A stretch of 64,000 nt of DNA from Neorhizobium galegae (GCF_017877135.1 NZ_JAGIPH010000001.1:992001-1056000), one strand, 5' to 3'; counted from the first letter of the stretch, positions 17,309-26,705 are shown. Notes: a model not told the origin generated them from the letters alone. Program-made: numbers and translations.

Positions 17309-18940
17309 TTACCGGCCAAAGCCGGCGATCTGGGCCGGCAGAAACAGGGCGGCGGACGGCATCATGTCGTCGTCCATGCCGGCCTGCCGGCCGTTGATGT
17401 CACCATCGGCATCCTGCGGCCGTTCGGACCAGACGCGCTGGCCGGTCCCGCTTTCGCGCGCAATGCGGAATTCCCGCACCGTGCGGCCAAGCTCCAGGAT
17501 GACGGTCTGCAGCGTATCGGCACCCTCGCCGGTGCGCGCTGCAAGCTCTGCGCTGGCTGCCATCCGGCCATCGATCGCACGGATCTCGCCGGCCACGCGC
17601 TGCAGGCCGTCGGCCTGTTCGCCGGTTGCCCGCGCGATGCCGGCCATGGCGGCGTTGATGTCGGTCACCTGGTGAACGATGCCGCCGATGGCTTCCTGCG
17701 TGCGATGAACCATCTTCACGCCGGCATCGACCTGCGATTTCGTGCCTGTCACCAGCTGCTTGATTTCCCGGGCCGCTTCCGCCGAGCGCTGGGCAAGGGC
17801 TCGGACTTCCTGGGCAACGACGGCAAATCCGCGCCCGGAATCGCCGGCACGCGCCGCTTCGATGCCGGCATTCAGCGCCAGAAGATTGGTCTGGAAGGCG
17901 ATCTCGTCGATGACGCCGATGATCTGGCCGATCTTTTCGGCCGACTGCTCGATGTCGGACATGGCAGAAATCGCCCGGCCGACCACCGCGCCGCTTTCTT
18001 CTGCCGAGCGCCGCGTTTCCGCTACCGCCTTTTCGGCCGCTGCCGTCTCGTCCGCACTGAGCCGTACCTGTTCGGCAAGGCCCGCCACGTCGCGCGCGGC
18101 TGAACCCAGATCCTCGCAGGCCTGCCGCGCCGCCGATGCCGCCTCGCGCCCGGCTTCGGCAACCGATGCGGCCAGCGTCTCGGCCGCCTGAACCTTGTCG
18201 GCAAGACGGGCAAAGCAATCGGCCATCGCCTCTACGGCCTGGTCGAGCAGCGCCGACAGTTCGCCATAGACCTCGGGTCGCTCCTTTGCCACGCGCACCG
18301 TCAGGTCACGGTTGGCAAGGTGGGCCGCAAAGGGCCCGAACAGGTTGTTGGCGTCCGCCTGATCTTTTTCGCGCTGCGCCTTCAGCGCCCGCTGGTGTTT
18401 CTGGCGCAGGTCGTTGATCCGCAGCGATACGGCAATCTCCACATCGACCATGACGAGGCGAATGACCGCCTTGATCGCATCGGCAACGTCGCGTTCGCGC
18501 TTGCGGCCTGCCGGCAACAGCGCTTTGGCCGAAAGCTCGCCAATCAGACAGCCCACGAGATGCTCCAGCATGACCGCATGACCGGCGACATGCCAGCGGG
18601 GATCGAGCCCCATGCGGCCTTCGGCATCGGAAAGCACCTTCACCCGCTCCGCATACAGCGCATCGAAGCGGGCATCCGTCAGCACGCTCCAGTGCGAGGA
18701 TTGCAGATCGTTGAGGCGCTGAAGCTGCTGGTCGTCGTCGAAATGGCGCATGGCCTCGGGCGAGGATTGCAGGCGCAGGAAGAAATCGCGCAATCCCGTC
18801 TTCAGGCAGGTTTCGAGCGTCGGGCGGAACCGGCGCAGCAGGTCGCAGGCCTCGGCATCAAGGCCGGCGAACGAAAGCCGCTCGCGCAGGCTGCCGGCCT
18901 GTGCCTTCCGTGCTTGATCCGATGGCGATTCGTGAGCCAA
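17309..18940 (-). CDS. icpA: Soluble globin-like methyl-accepting chemotaxis protein (IcpA type)
   Basis: First gene of the che operon. The 543-residue receptor has no membrane segment, so it is cytoplasmic. Residues about 25-175 look like a globin-coupled sensor, with the GLDPRW motif at 111-116. A HAMP-like stretch lies near 200-245, and the signalling hairpin ([21 protein letters not shown]) spans about 345-395. The position of the haem-binding His in HemAT-type sensors (four before GL) is Glu107 here, so haem binding is doubtful. There is no C-terminal CheR-binding pentapeptide. The start is taken as TTG at 18940 with GGGGA seven bases upstream; the open frame extends further but is not protein-like. 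Confidence 0.87.
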   Translation of the reverse strand: MAHESPSDQARKAQAGSLRERLSFAGLDAEACDLLRRFRPTLETCLKTGLRDFFLRLQSSPEAMRHFDDDQQLQRLNDLQSSHWSVLTDARFDALYAERVKVLSDAEGRMGLDPRWHVAGHAVMLEHLVGCLIGELSAKALLPAGRKRERDVADAIKAVIRLVMVDVEIAVSLRINDLRQKHQRALKAQREKDQADANNLFGPFAAHLANRDLTVRVAKERPEVYGELSALLDQAVEAMADCFARLADKVQAAETLAASVAEAGREAASAARQACEDLGSAARDVAGLAEQVRLSADETAAAEKAVAETRRSAEESGAVVGRAISAMSDIEQSAEKIGQIIGVIDEIAFQTNLLALNAGIEAARAGDSGRGFAVVAQEVRALAQRSAEAAREIKQLVTGTKSQVDAGVKMVHRTQEAIGGIVHQVTDINAAMAGIARATGEQADGLQRVAGEIRAIDGRMAASAELAARTGEGADTLQTVILELGRTVREFRIARESGTGQRVWSERPQDADGDINGRQAGMDDDMMPSAALFLPAQIAGFGR

Positions 18941-19462
18941 TGCCCGTCCCCAAGTGAAACCGATCCCGTCAAGGACCGGCGTTGAACCCCTCGATTGCGG
19001 CCACGGGGTTTGCCCGCGTCGCCGCTCATGCCATTGCCGGCCTTGCCGGGCAGCGCTGCGGCTGTGACAGCCGCCGGCCATGCCCCCGCGCGGCCGGACG
19101 CCGCCGAAATCCGGTGGCCGTGCCTTCCCGTGCAGACAGAGCGCAGAAACGCGCCAGGCCCGGAGCGGACAGGTCAAAGCCGTGCGGCTTTCTGGAATTT
19201 CATGGAAAGAGATACCGGGTCAAAACCGGTACGGCGTGGCGGCATCATGCCTGGAGGGGATCTACCGAAGTCGTCCCATTTCGCCGTGTCGGACCATTTG
19301 TATGGTTAATTCCTTGCGCGAAAGTTAATGTCGGCCAACAAGCGTGAGGAATTCCTCATCAACGTGTTTTAAGGCGCGCGGGAAGTCAAGCCGCAAGCCA
19401 CGGGCAAGTCTAGTCGCAGACAATCGGCGTCATCTTGAACATGAAGTCTTGAGAGGCGAGCA
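18941..19462. promoter_or_regulatory. Upstream region of the che operon
   Basis: About 520 bp without a convincing gene. The part near icpA is G+C rich. A more AT-rich stretch at about 19290-19380 contains two TTAA tetrads, 15 bp apart (GGTTAATTCC and AAAGTTAATG). This is the best place for the minus-strand che promoter. The tetrad spacing does not fit a CtrA site. No firm -35/-10 pair is claimed. Confidence 0.35.
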
Positions 19463-19576
19463 ATGATTGTTCTACACTTTGGATCCGCCGTGATTGCAGG
19501 CCTGATTTTCTTGGGCATGCTGGTGATGGCCGCGCGCGATCCGCATCGCGCGGCGATCGCGCTGCGCGTGCTCTGA
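19463..19576 (+). CDS. Candidate small membrane protein (37 residues)
   Basis: A short frame with ATG at 19463 is preceded by GAGAGGCGAGC, a good ribosome binding site seven bases away. It encodes a hydrophobic segment (residues about 8-24, SAVIAGLIFLGMLVMAA) and a basic tail (RDPHRAAIALRVL), an N-out/C-in single-pass layout. It lies in the gap between the divergent che operon and lpiA. No family is recognised. Support is the ribosome binding site and the membrane-like composition only; it may also be a chance frame. Confidence 0.4.
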   Translation: MIVLHFGSAVIAGLIFLGMLVMAARDPHRAAIALRVL

Positions 19577-19991
19577 TCTGCCAGGCGAAGGCCGCCGAAA
19601 GCGAGAGTTGAGGCGCCGGTAACGGTGACAGAAGGTTGCGCCCGGCTGTTCCAGATCGGTGCAGCGGGCGGCGGACGAATGGGATGGCTGTGCCGCGCCA
19701 CATCCTTGCGAAGACGGCGAAGTCAATCCTCGTCCTGCGTGTCCGGCGCCGGCTCACACCACGCCGGATTGAAGTCCGACGTGCGGTGAGATGGGCCGTC
19801 ATGGTTCATGAACCGGAAAAACATGGTGCATGGCCTTCGGACAAGGGCATTTGCAAGCCCGGAGAGGCCGCAAGAATGGGCAAACGGCCCTATTTTTGTC
19901 CAAGTCGAAGCGAGAGGACTAGCGCGCCGCCGCATTGACGAATAACCGTCATGCCCAAAGGCTAGAAGCTAGCCACCGCATCAGGTGCCCG
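19577..19991. promoter_or_regulatory. Upstream region of lpiA with a 12-bp palindrome
   Basis: About 415 bp between the small frame and lpiA. It holds the perfect palindrome GGTTCATGAACC at 19803-19814, a possible regulator site. A minus-strand frame over 19723-19830 has weak protein character (ending DFNPAWCEPAPDTQDED) but no good start signal, so I do not call it. No clear promoter boxes. Confidence 0.3.
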
Positions 19992-22595
19992 ATGACACAA
20001 CCGCATTCCCAGGCCGTTCAGACGGAAACGCCCCGTCACCCGATCATTGCCCTCATCGCCCGTTTCAGGCTGTACCTGACCTCGGCTGCGATGCTGGTCG
20101 TGTGCGTCATGATGGCGGTCGCCATCTATCGGCTGACCAACGAGGTGCGCTACGACGAGGTGGTGGATGCGTTGAAGGATACCAGCTGGCGCGCCATTGC
20201 ACTTGCGATGCTCTTTACGGCGCTCAGTTTTGCGTCGTTGATCTACTATGATCTAAATGCTCTGGAGTATATCGGCCGCAAGCTGCCGACGCTGCCCGTC
20301 GCCGTCACCGCCTTCAGCGCCTATGCGATCGGCAACACGGCGGGCTTCGGCGCCCTGAGTGGCGGCGCCATCCGCTTTCGCGCCTATAGCCGGCTTGGGC
20401 TGTCGCCGGAAGACGTGGCGCGCGTCATTGCCTTCGTCACCTTCGCCTTCGGCCTTGGGCTTCTGGCAGTCAGCGCCATTGCAGCACTCGTCACCGCCCC
20501 ACGGCTTGCCGACATCACCGGCCTTGATCCCTTCTATCTCCGCACCGGTGCCGTCGTCGTGCTGGTGGTGCTGGCCGGCCTGCTGTTTGCCGGGCGCAAC
20601 GGGCGCACCATCCATGTGATGCGCATTCGCCTGCGCCTGCCCGACACGCTCACCTCCTCGCGCCAGTTCCTGATCACCGCGCTCGATCTGGCCGTCTCGG
20701 CATCGGCGCTGTACGTGCTTTTGCCGGAAACACATATCGGCTGGCCCTCCTTCTTTGCCGTCTATGCGACAGCCGTGGGCCTTGGCGTGCTCAGCCACGT
20801 GCCGGCCGGCCTTGGCGTGTTCGAAGCCGTCATTCTCGGCGCGCTCGGTGGCACGGTCAGTCTCGACCAGCTGCTTGGCAGCATCGTGCTGTACCGCATG
20901 GTCTATCACGTGCTGCCCCTCACCATTGCCATCATCAGCATCGTGGTGTCGGAAGCACGCGCGCTCGCGCGCCATCCGCTGGCGGGCGATATCGGCAATG
21001 TGGCGGTGCGCATCTCGCCCCCGCTCCTGTCGGCCTTTGCCCTCATGCTCGGTGCCATGCTGATCTTTTCGAGCGTGACGCCGACGCCGGACGGCGATCT
21101 CGACATCGTGTCCAGCTTCCTGCCGCTGCCGGTCGTGGAAAGCGCGCATTTCCTCTCGAGCCTTCTCGGGCTTGCCCTTGTTATTTCCTCGCGCGGCCTT
21201 GCACAGCGTCTGGACGGCGCCTGGTGGGTGGCGCTGGTTTCGGCAAGCCTTGCCTTTGCCTTTGCCTTCATGCGCGCGCTGGCGCTCGGCGAGGCGACCT
21301 TCCTCGGCATCTTCGTGGTCGCGCTTCTGCTGAATGCCGGGCGCTTTCGCCGTCCGGCCTCGCTCTTCGGGCAGGTGCTGAGCCTGCCCTGGGTGATGGC
21401 GATGCTGGTCATTCTGGCCGGGGCCACCACGATCCTTCTCTTCGTCTACCGCGACGTGGATTACAGCCGCCAGCTCTGGTGGCAGTTCGAGTTCTTCGGC
21501 GAAGCGCCGCGCGGCCTGCGCGCGCTGCTGGGCGTCAGCATCCTGTCCTTCGCCATCGCCGCCTTCAGCCTGCTGCGTCCGGCCTTCCACCATCCCGAGC
21601 CGCTGACGCCGGAAGATCTGGAAAAGGCTGTCGCCATTCTGGAAGGCCAGGACAATGCCGACGCAAACCTCGTGCGCATGGGCGACAAGCGGGTGATGTT
21701 TTCCGATAGCGGCCGCAGCTTCCTGATGTTCGGCATTCAGGGCCGCTCGTGGATCTCGCTGGCCGACCCCGTTGGAGACCCGGACGAGCGGGCCGAAATG
21801 ATCTGGCGATTCGTCGAGCGGGCGCGTGGTGCCGGCGGGCGTGCGGTGCTCTATCAGGTCTCGCCCGATCTCTTGTCCTTCTGTGCCGATGCGGGCCTTC
21901 GTGCCTTCAAGCTCGGAGAAATGGCGCTGGTCGATCTTGAAAATTTCGATCTGAAGGGTGGCAAGCTTGCCGGTCTTCGCCAGGCGCTCAACAAGGGACG
22001 CCGTGACGGTCTGGAGTTTTCCGTGCTGGAACCGTCAGACGTGGCAAGCGTCATGCCGGAACTCAAGGCCGTTTCGGATGGCTGGCTTGCCCATCACGAG
22101 ACGCGCGAAAAGGGCTTTTCCCTCGGCGCCTTCGAGGAAGACTATGTGTCGTCCCTGCCCGTCGCCGTCCTGCGCAAGGAAGGCCGCATCGTTGCCTTCG
22201 CGACCGTATTCGTCACCGCAAAGCGCAGCGAAGGCAGCGTCGATATCATGCGCTTTGCCCCCGATGCGCCCCGCGGCGCCATGGACTTTCTGTTCGTGAG
22301 CCTGCTCGAGCACCTGAAAAATGCCGGATATACCAGCTTCAATCTTGGAATGGCCCCCCTTTCGGGCATGTCGAAGCGGGAAATGGCACCCGTGTGGGAT
22401 CGCATTGGAGGCACCTTGTACGAACACGGCGAACGGTTTTACAACTTCAAGGGTCTGAGGGCCTTCAAGTCCAAGTTTCATCCGCAATGGCAATCCCGCT
22501 ACATGGCGGTGGCCGGCGGAACCGGTGTCGTGCTGGCATTGATGGATGTCACGCTTTTGATCAGCGGCGGCGTCCGCGGAGTGGTGGGTAAATGA
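19992..22595 (+). CDS. lpiA: Bifunctional lysylphosphatidylglycerol synthetase/flippase LpiA (MprF family)
   Basis: MprF/LpiA moves lysine from Lys-tRNA to phosphatidylglycerol and flips the product outward, giving resistance to cationic peptides and acid. The 867-residue protein has an N-terminal multi-pass membrane region (roughly 14 segments, to about residue 540) and a C-terminal cytoplasmic GNAT-like synthetase domain with EDLEKAVAILEGQDNADANL, WISLADPVGDP and FNLGMAPLSGM. ATG at 19992 is preferred over TTG at 19935, because the extra residues are not family-like. It overlaps acvB by four bases, as in the lpiA-acvB operons of R. tropici and Agrobacterium. Confidence 0.95.
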   Translation: MTQPHSQAVQTETPRHPIIALIARFRLYLTSAAMLVVCVMMAVAIYRLTNEVRYDEVVDALKDTSWRAIALAMLFTALSFASLIYYDLNALEYIGRKLPTLPVAVTAFSAYAIGNTAGFGALSGGAIRFRAYSRLGLSPEDVARVIAFVTFAFGLGLLAVSAIAALVTAPRLADITGLDPFYLRTGAVVVLVVLAGLLFAGRNGRTIHVMRIRLRLPDTLTSSRQFLITALDLAVSASALYVLLPETHIGWPSFFAVYATAVGLGVLSHVPAGLGVFEAVILGALGGTVSLDQLLGSIVLYRMVYHVLPLTIAIISIVVSEARALARHPLAGDIGNVAVRISPPLLSAFALMLGAMLIFSSVTPTPDGDLDIVSSFLPLPVVESAHFLSSLLGLALVISSRGLAQRLDGAWWVALVSASLAFAFAFMRALALGEATFLGIFVVALLLNAGRFRRPASLFGQVLSLPWVMAMLVILAGATTILLFVYRDVDYSRQLWWQFEFFGEAPRGLRALLGVSILSFAIAAFSLLRPAFHHPEPLTPEDLEKAVAILEGQDNADANLVRMGDKRVMFSDSGRSFLMFGIQGRSWISLADPVGDPDERAEMIWRFVERARGAGGRAVLYQVSPDLLSFCADAGLRAFKLGEMALVDLENFDLKGGKLAGLRQALNKGRRDGLEFSVLEPSDVASVMPELKAVSDGWLAHHETREKGFSLGAFEEDYVSSLPVAVLRKEGRIVAFATVFVTAKRSEGSVDIMRFAPDAPRGAMDFLFVSLLEHLKNAGYTSFNLGMAPLSGMSKREMAPVWDRIGGTLYEHGERFYNFKGLRAFKSKFHPQWQSRYMAVAGGTGVVLALMDVTLLISGGVRGVVGK

Positions 22596-23962
22596 ACAGA
22601 GGTTTTCGTCCTTTCGCAGCAGCGGCCCTGCTTGCCGCTGCGGTGCCCTTCACAGCCCTTGCCCAGAGCCCGGCGCCGACGTTCGATACCGGCATGATCC
22701 CGGCGCCGCACATCTACAAGCCCGACGGCGACATGAAGGCAAACATCTTCCTGCTCTCCGATGCCGATGGCTGGAACGCCTCGGAAGAGACCCAGGCAAA
22801 GGCACTGGCTGCCAAGGGGGCGCTTGTCATCGGCATCGATCTGCCGTCCTATCTGGTCGGACTGGGCAAGGATGAAGACGATTGCATCTACATGATTTCC
22901 GACGTCGAATCGCTGGCCCAGCAGGTTCAGCGCTCGTTCGGAAACGGCAGTTATCGCTCGCCGGTCATTGCCGGCATCGGCGCCGGGGCCGCTGTCGTGC
23001 TCGGCATGGCGTCACAGAGCCCGCCCGCCACCATCGGTGACGCGATCGCCGTGGATCCGGAAGCCGGCATCGCCCTGCCGAAGGTTCTGTGTACGCCGGC
23101 GCAAAAGCGCGTCGATGGCGACCGCACCATCTATGGCCTCACCGACGGCCCACTTCCGATGCCCGTCAGCATCTACCTGTCCAAGACGGCAGATCCGGCC
23201 GGCAGCGCCCATGCCAAGGAACTGCTGACCGCCCACGAAGACATCGATCTCGAAGACACCGACAAGCCGGCCGCCGACATGCTGATGCAGGCGCTGTCCG
23301 ACAGCATCGATGCGGCGAGCACCGACGACGAACCGCTCGGCCTGCCGCTGACCATTCTCGACGCCAAGCCGAAGCTCGACACTTTGGCGATCATCTATTC
23401 GGGGGATGGCGGCTGGCGCGACATCGACAGCGATCTGGGCGACGTGCTGCAGGCCGATGGCATTCCGGTCGTCGGCGTCGATGCGCTGCGCTATTTCTGG
23501 TCGAAGAAGACGCCGGAACAGACCGGCGCGGATTTGAGCCGCATCATCCGGGCCTATCGCAAGCAATGGAATGTCGGCCACGTGCTGCTGATCGGCTATT
23601 CCTTCGGCGCCGACATCCTGCCTGCGACCTTCAACAAACTGCCGGAAAGCGATCGCGCCAAGGTGATCCAGATGAGCCTGCTGGCGCTTTCGCACAATTC
23701 CAATTTCGAGATTTCCGTCTCGGGCTGGCTGGGCGGCAAGGGCAGCGGCGGCGGCGGCGATCCGACGAAACAGCTGCAAACCATCGATCCGAAACTCGTC
23801 CAGTGCGTTTATGGCACCGAAGACGAGGACGACGCCTGCAAGAGCCTTCAGCCGCGCGGCATCGAAACCCTTGGCATCGATGGCGGCCATCATTTCGATG
23901 AGGACTATGAGAAGCTTGCCCGGCATATTCTCGATGCCCTGAAAAGGCGCCTTGGCAAATGA
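22592..23962 (+). CDS. acvB: AcvB/VirJ-family periplasmic lysyl-PG hydrolase
   Basis: In Agrobacterium AcvB is a periplasmic protein needed for virulence and shown to hydrolyse lysyl-phosphatidylglycerol made by LpiA. This 456-residue protein has an N-terminal signal peptide (RPFAAAALLAAAVPFTALA), a first VirJ-like half, and a C-terminal alpha/beta-hydrolase half. The nucleophile Ser337 lies in IGYSFGAD, and His433/434 in DGGHHFDEDYE. The ATG overlaps the lpiA stop. The pair gives synthesis and turnover of the same cationic lipid. Confidence 0.92.
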   Translation: MNRGFRPFAAAALLAAAVPFTALAQSPAPTFDTGMIPAPHIYKPDGDMKANIFLLSDADGWNASEETQAKALAAKGALVIGIDLPSYLVGLGKDEDDCIYMISDVESLAQQVQRSFGNGSYRSPVIAGIGAGAAVVLGMASQSPPATIGDAIAVDPEAGIALPKVLCTPAQKRVDGDRTIYGLTDGPLPMPVSIYLSKTADPAGSAHAKELLTAHEDIDLEDTDKPAADMLMQALSDSIDAASTDDEPLGLPLTILDAKPKLDTLAIIYSGDGGWRDIDSDLGDVLQADGIPVVGVDALRYFWSKKTPEQTGADLSRIIRAYRKQWNVGHVLLIGYSFGADILPATFNKLPESDRAKVIQMSLLALSHNSNFEISVSGWLGGKGSGGGGDPTKQLQTIDPKLVQCVYGTEDEDDACKSLQPRGIETLGIDGGHHFDEDYEKLARHILDALKRRLGK

Positions 23963-24198
23963 TCTGCCGCGTGCGGTGACATCGCGTCACCCCGTGTGCG
24001 GATTAGGCGAAGGCCCGTCTTTCGAGCCGGTCCTGGCGCGAAAAGCAGAAGAGACGGCACCCACTCACAATTTCCGCTTGCCAACCCGGTCAAAATATTC
24101 TGTAGCCAGTCACGAGGACGTGATCCGTGCGGTGCAGAGACATCTGGATCTGCGAAAGACCGCAGGGACAGCCGCGGGCAATCAGGGATGGAGCTATC

Positions 24199-24831
24199 AT
24201 GGAAATTCTGACGGCTGCGGGTCTTGCCGCACTTTTTCAGGTCATCGCAATCGATCTGGTGCTGGCTGGCGACAATGCCATCGTGATTGGCCTTGCCGCG
24301 GCGGGGCTTCCCGCCCATCAGCGCAAGAAGGCGATCCTCGTCGGCATCATTGCCGCAACCGTGCTGCGCATCGGCTTTGCCACGGTGACCGCCTATCTGC
24401 TCGGCCTTGTCGGCCTGCAGCTGCTCGGCGGCCTGCTGCTCGGCTGGGTGTGCTGGAAAATGTGGAGCGAGCTTCGCGCCGCGGATCACGACGCCCACAT
24501 GGCGCTCACGGATGCTGACGCAGAGATGCCGAAGGTGAACAAGACCTTCCTGCAGGCTGCCATGCAGATCGTCATTGCCGATGTCTCGATGTCGCTCGAC
24601 AATGTGCTGGCCGTTGCCGGTGCAGCCCAAGAGCACACGAGCGTCCTGATCATCGGCCTTGTCATTTCGATTGCCCTGATGGGGCTTGCCGCCAATCTGG
24701 TGGCCCGCCTGCTGCAGCGCTTCCGCTGGATTGCCTATCTCGGGCTTGCCGTCATCGTCTACGTCACCTTCAACATGGTCTATCATGGCCTGGTCGAGGT
24801 GATCCCCTATGTGCAGCAATGGCTTGCCTGA
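24199..24831 (+). CDS. TerC/YjbE-family integral membrane protein
   Basis: The 210-residue protein has about seven membrane segments. Two membrane-embedded acidic motifs mark the TerC superfamily: AIDLVLAGDNAIVIG near the start and IADVSMSLDNVLAVAG in the middle. Some TerC members export manganese or help load exported metalloenzymes, and others are linked to tellurite; the substrate here is unknown. ATG at 24199 has GGAG six bases upstream. The 235-bp leader was searched by eye for a manganese (yybP-ykoY) riboswitch and none was recognised. Confidence 0.85.
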   Translation: MEILTAAGLAALFQVIAIDLVLAGDNAIVIGLAAAGLPAHQRKKAILVGIIAATVLRIGFATVTAYLLGLVGLQLLGGLLLGWVCWKMWSELRAADHDAHMALTDADAEMPKVNKTFLQAAMQIVIADVSMSLDNVLAVAGAAQEHTSVLIIGLVISIALMGLAANLVARLLQRFRWIAYLGLAVIVYVTFNMVYHGLVEVIPYVQQWLA

Positions 24832-24943
24832 TCCCGTCCTTTCAGGTGTAACGCTCCTCCCAGGCTTGGGGTAAAGCGACGGGCCTGCCTCGCCCGCATG
24901 AAGCCGCAGGCAGGCGCCGGAGAGACGACATGAGAGGGGCGAC

Positions 24944-26152
24944 ATGAGGGAAAAGCGCGTCGCGATCATCGGCGGCGGACCGTCCGGGCTGATGGCCGCC
25001 GAGGTGCTGATCGGCTGCGGCCATGCCGTGACGGTCTATGACGCGATGCCAACCTTCGGACGCAAGTTTCTGCTGGCCGGAAAATCCGGCCTCAACATCA
25101 CCCATTCGGAAGATTTTTCACGCTTTCGCACGCGCTTCGGCACAGCCAATGACCGGCTTCAGGCCTCGCTTGACGCCTTTACCCCGCAGGATGTGCGCGC
25201 CTGGGCAGGGACGATGGGCACGGAAACCTTTGTCGGTTCGTCCGGCCGCGTCTTCCCGGTGGCCATGAAAGCCTCGCCGCTCCTGCGCGCCTGGCTGAAG
25301 CGGCTCGGCGAAGCCGGTGTTGCATTTGCGCCCCGCCACAGGCTGCAAACGCTCGTCGACGGCGCGCCCGTCTTCTCGACACCGGACGGCGAGGTCCGCG
25401 TAGCAGCCGACGCCGTGCTTCTGGCTCTTGGCGGCGCAAGCTGGCCGCGCCTCGGCTCCGATGCCGCCTGGGTAACGATGCTGCGGGAAAAAGGCGTTGA
25501 GATCGCCGATTTTCGCCCGGCCAATTGCGGCTTCGATGTCGCCTGGAGCGCGCCCTTTGCAAGCCGCTTTGCCGGTGCGCCGATCAAATCCGTGACCGCG
25601 ACCTCCGATGCCGGCACCCTTCAGGGCGAGTTCGTGATAAGCCGCACCGGCATCGAGGGAAGCCTCGTCTACGCGCATGCAAGCGCCCTGCGCGACCGGC
25701 TGGAACAGGGCGGCCGCACCTGCCTCACCCTTGATCTTGCGCCGGGCCGGAGCCTTGAAAAACTCACCGCCGCCCTTGCCCGCCAACCCGCCGGCAGCAG
25801 CCTTTCCAACCGGCTGCGCAAGGCGGCCGGCCTTGAAGGGGCAAAGGCCGCGCTGCTGCGCGAATGCGCCAATCTGCAGCACCTGGCCGATGCAGCAGCA
25901 CTTGCCGGAGCCATCAAGTCGCTCCCCATCCCGCTCCTTGCGCCCCGCCCGATCGAGGAAGCGATATCCTCGGCCGGCGGCATCCGGTTTGACGCGCTCG
26001 ACGACAGCTTCATGCTCACCGCCCTCCCCGGCATTTTCGCCGCCGGCGAAATGATCGACTGGGAAGCACCTACCGGCGGCTACCTGCTCACCGCCTGCAT
26101 GGCCACCGCCCGCCACGCCGCCTACGGCATGGACGCCTGGCTGAGGGGATAG
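24944..26152 (+). CDS. FAD-dependent oxidoreductase of the HI0933/BaiN family (TIGR03862-type)
   Basis: A 402-residue flavoprotein of unknown reaction. The N-terminal dinucleotide-binding motif is VAIIGGGPSGLMAAEVL, followed by the family motif GRKFLLAGKSGLNITHSE. The C-terminal FAD motif is LPGIFAAGEMIDWEAPTGGY. Residues 190-330 form the insert domain typical of HI0933-like proteins. It stands alone: the TerC-like gene is 112 bp upstream and tRNA-Thr on the other strand is downstream. Confidence 0.88.
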   Translation: MREKRVAIIGGGPSGLMAAEVLIGCGHAVTVYDAMPTFGRKFLLAGKSGLNITHSEDFSRFRTRFGTANDRLQASLDAFTPQDVRAWAGTMGTETFVGSSGRVFPVAMKASPLLRAWLKRLGEAGVAFAPRHRLQTLVDGAPVFSTPDGEVRVAADAVLLALGGASWPRLGSDAAWVTMLREKGVEIADFRPANCGFDVAWSAPFASRFAGAPIKSVTATSDAGTLQGEFVISRTGIEGSLVYAHASALRDRLEQGGRTCLTLDLAPGRSLEKLTAALARQPAGSSLSNRLRKAAGLEGAKAALLRECANLQHLADAAALAGAIKSLPIPLLAPRPIEEAISSAGGIRFDALDDSFMLTALPGIFAAGEMIDWEAPTGGYLLTACMATARHAAYGMDAWLRG

Positions 26153-26210
26153 CGGGACGCGTGTCGACCGAGTGAATTACGGATATTTTCGGGAATTTTC
26201 TGAAGAAAAA

Positions 26211-26285
26211 TGGTGCTGCTAGAGAGATTTGAACTCTCGGCCTCTCCCTTACCAAGGGAGTGCTCTACCCCTGAGCTATAGCAGC
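26211..26285 (-). tRNA. tRNA-Thr (GGT)
   Basis: A 75-base cloverleaf including an encoded CCA. The acceptor stem is GCTGCTA/TAGCAGC, the D-arm GCTC/GAGC, the anticodon stem CTCCC/GGGAG with loop TTGGTAA (anticodon GGT), and the T-arm GAGAG/CTCTC with loop TTCAAAT. Confidence 0.97.
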
Positions 26286-26473
26286 ATCTGCAACGTCTGT
26301 TTGGTCAGCCGTTCGGTGAGCGGGCTATTGCCATAGCTTTTGCGGGAGTGCAAGCCGCAATTTTACTTCCGGGCCAAAAGCTTTGGGCAAAAGCCTGGAA
26401 GTGCCTGTGTGTCCACGGCCGGCGTGCATGCGGGGACTTTGGGATTTTCACGCTTTCGGCTATCTAGGCCTTC

Positions 26474-26674
26474 ATGAGCACACAGGACGAATCGGGCAGC
26501 GATGATCGCGGGCAGCGCCCGCCAAGCGAGGCGGAGCGGCGCAAGGCACGCGCGGCGCTGAAGCTGCGCGAGAACCTTGCGCGGCGCAAGCAGCAGGCGC
26601 GGGCGCGACGGGCGGGCGAGGCCGATATGACGGAGGGCCTTCCGGCCGCAGGCGAGCAGGAGCCCGAGGCGTGA
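26474..26674 (+). CDS. Small charged conserved hypothetical protein upstream of murA
   Basis: A 66-residue, very hydrophilic protein: an acidic N-terminus (MSTQDESGSDD), a long basic helix (residues about 18-47, with SEAERRKARAALKLRENLAR), and an acidic tail. It has no membrane segment or known motif. Short proteins of this kind occur before murA in rhizobia, which supports a real gene. Its stop lies at the start of the GAGGC tandem repeat. Function unknown. Confidence 0.6.
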   Translation: MSTQDESGSDDRGQRPPSEAERRKARAALKLRENLARRKQQARARRAGEADMTEGLPAAGEQEPEA

Positions 26675-26705
26675 GGCGAGGCGAGGCGAGGCGAGGCGAG
26701 GCGAG
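26673..26705 (+). repeat. Pentanucleotide tandem repeat (GAGGC)6+
   Basis: Six full GAGGC units plus GAG lie directly after the stop of the 66-residue gene and 135 bp before murA. All units are identical, which suggests recent or ongoing slippage. It is outside any credible coding frame. Confidence 0.92.

Noticed and set aside
19290..19380. Two TTAA tetrads upstream of the che operon as a CtrA site
   Set aside because: The tetrads are 15 bp apart, too far for one CtrA site.
23963..24198. Manganese (yybP-ykoY) riboswitch before the TerC-like gene
   Set aside because: TerC genes sometimes have this leader, but the conserved motif was not recognised in the 235-bp region. A covariance-model search would decide.
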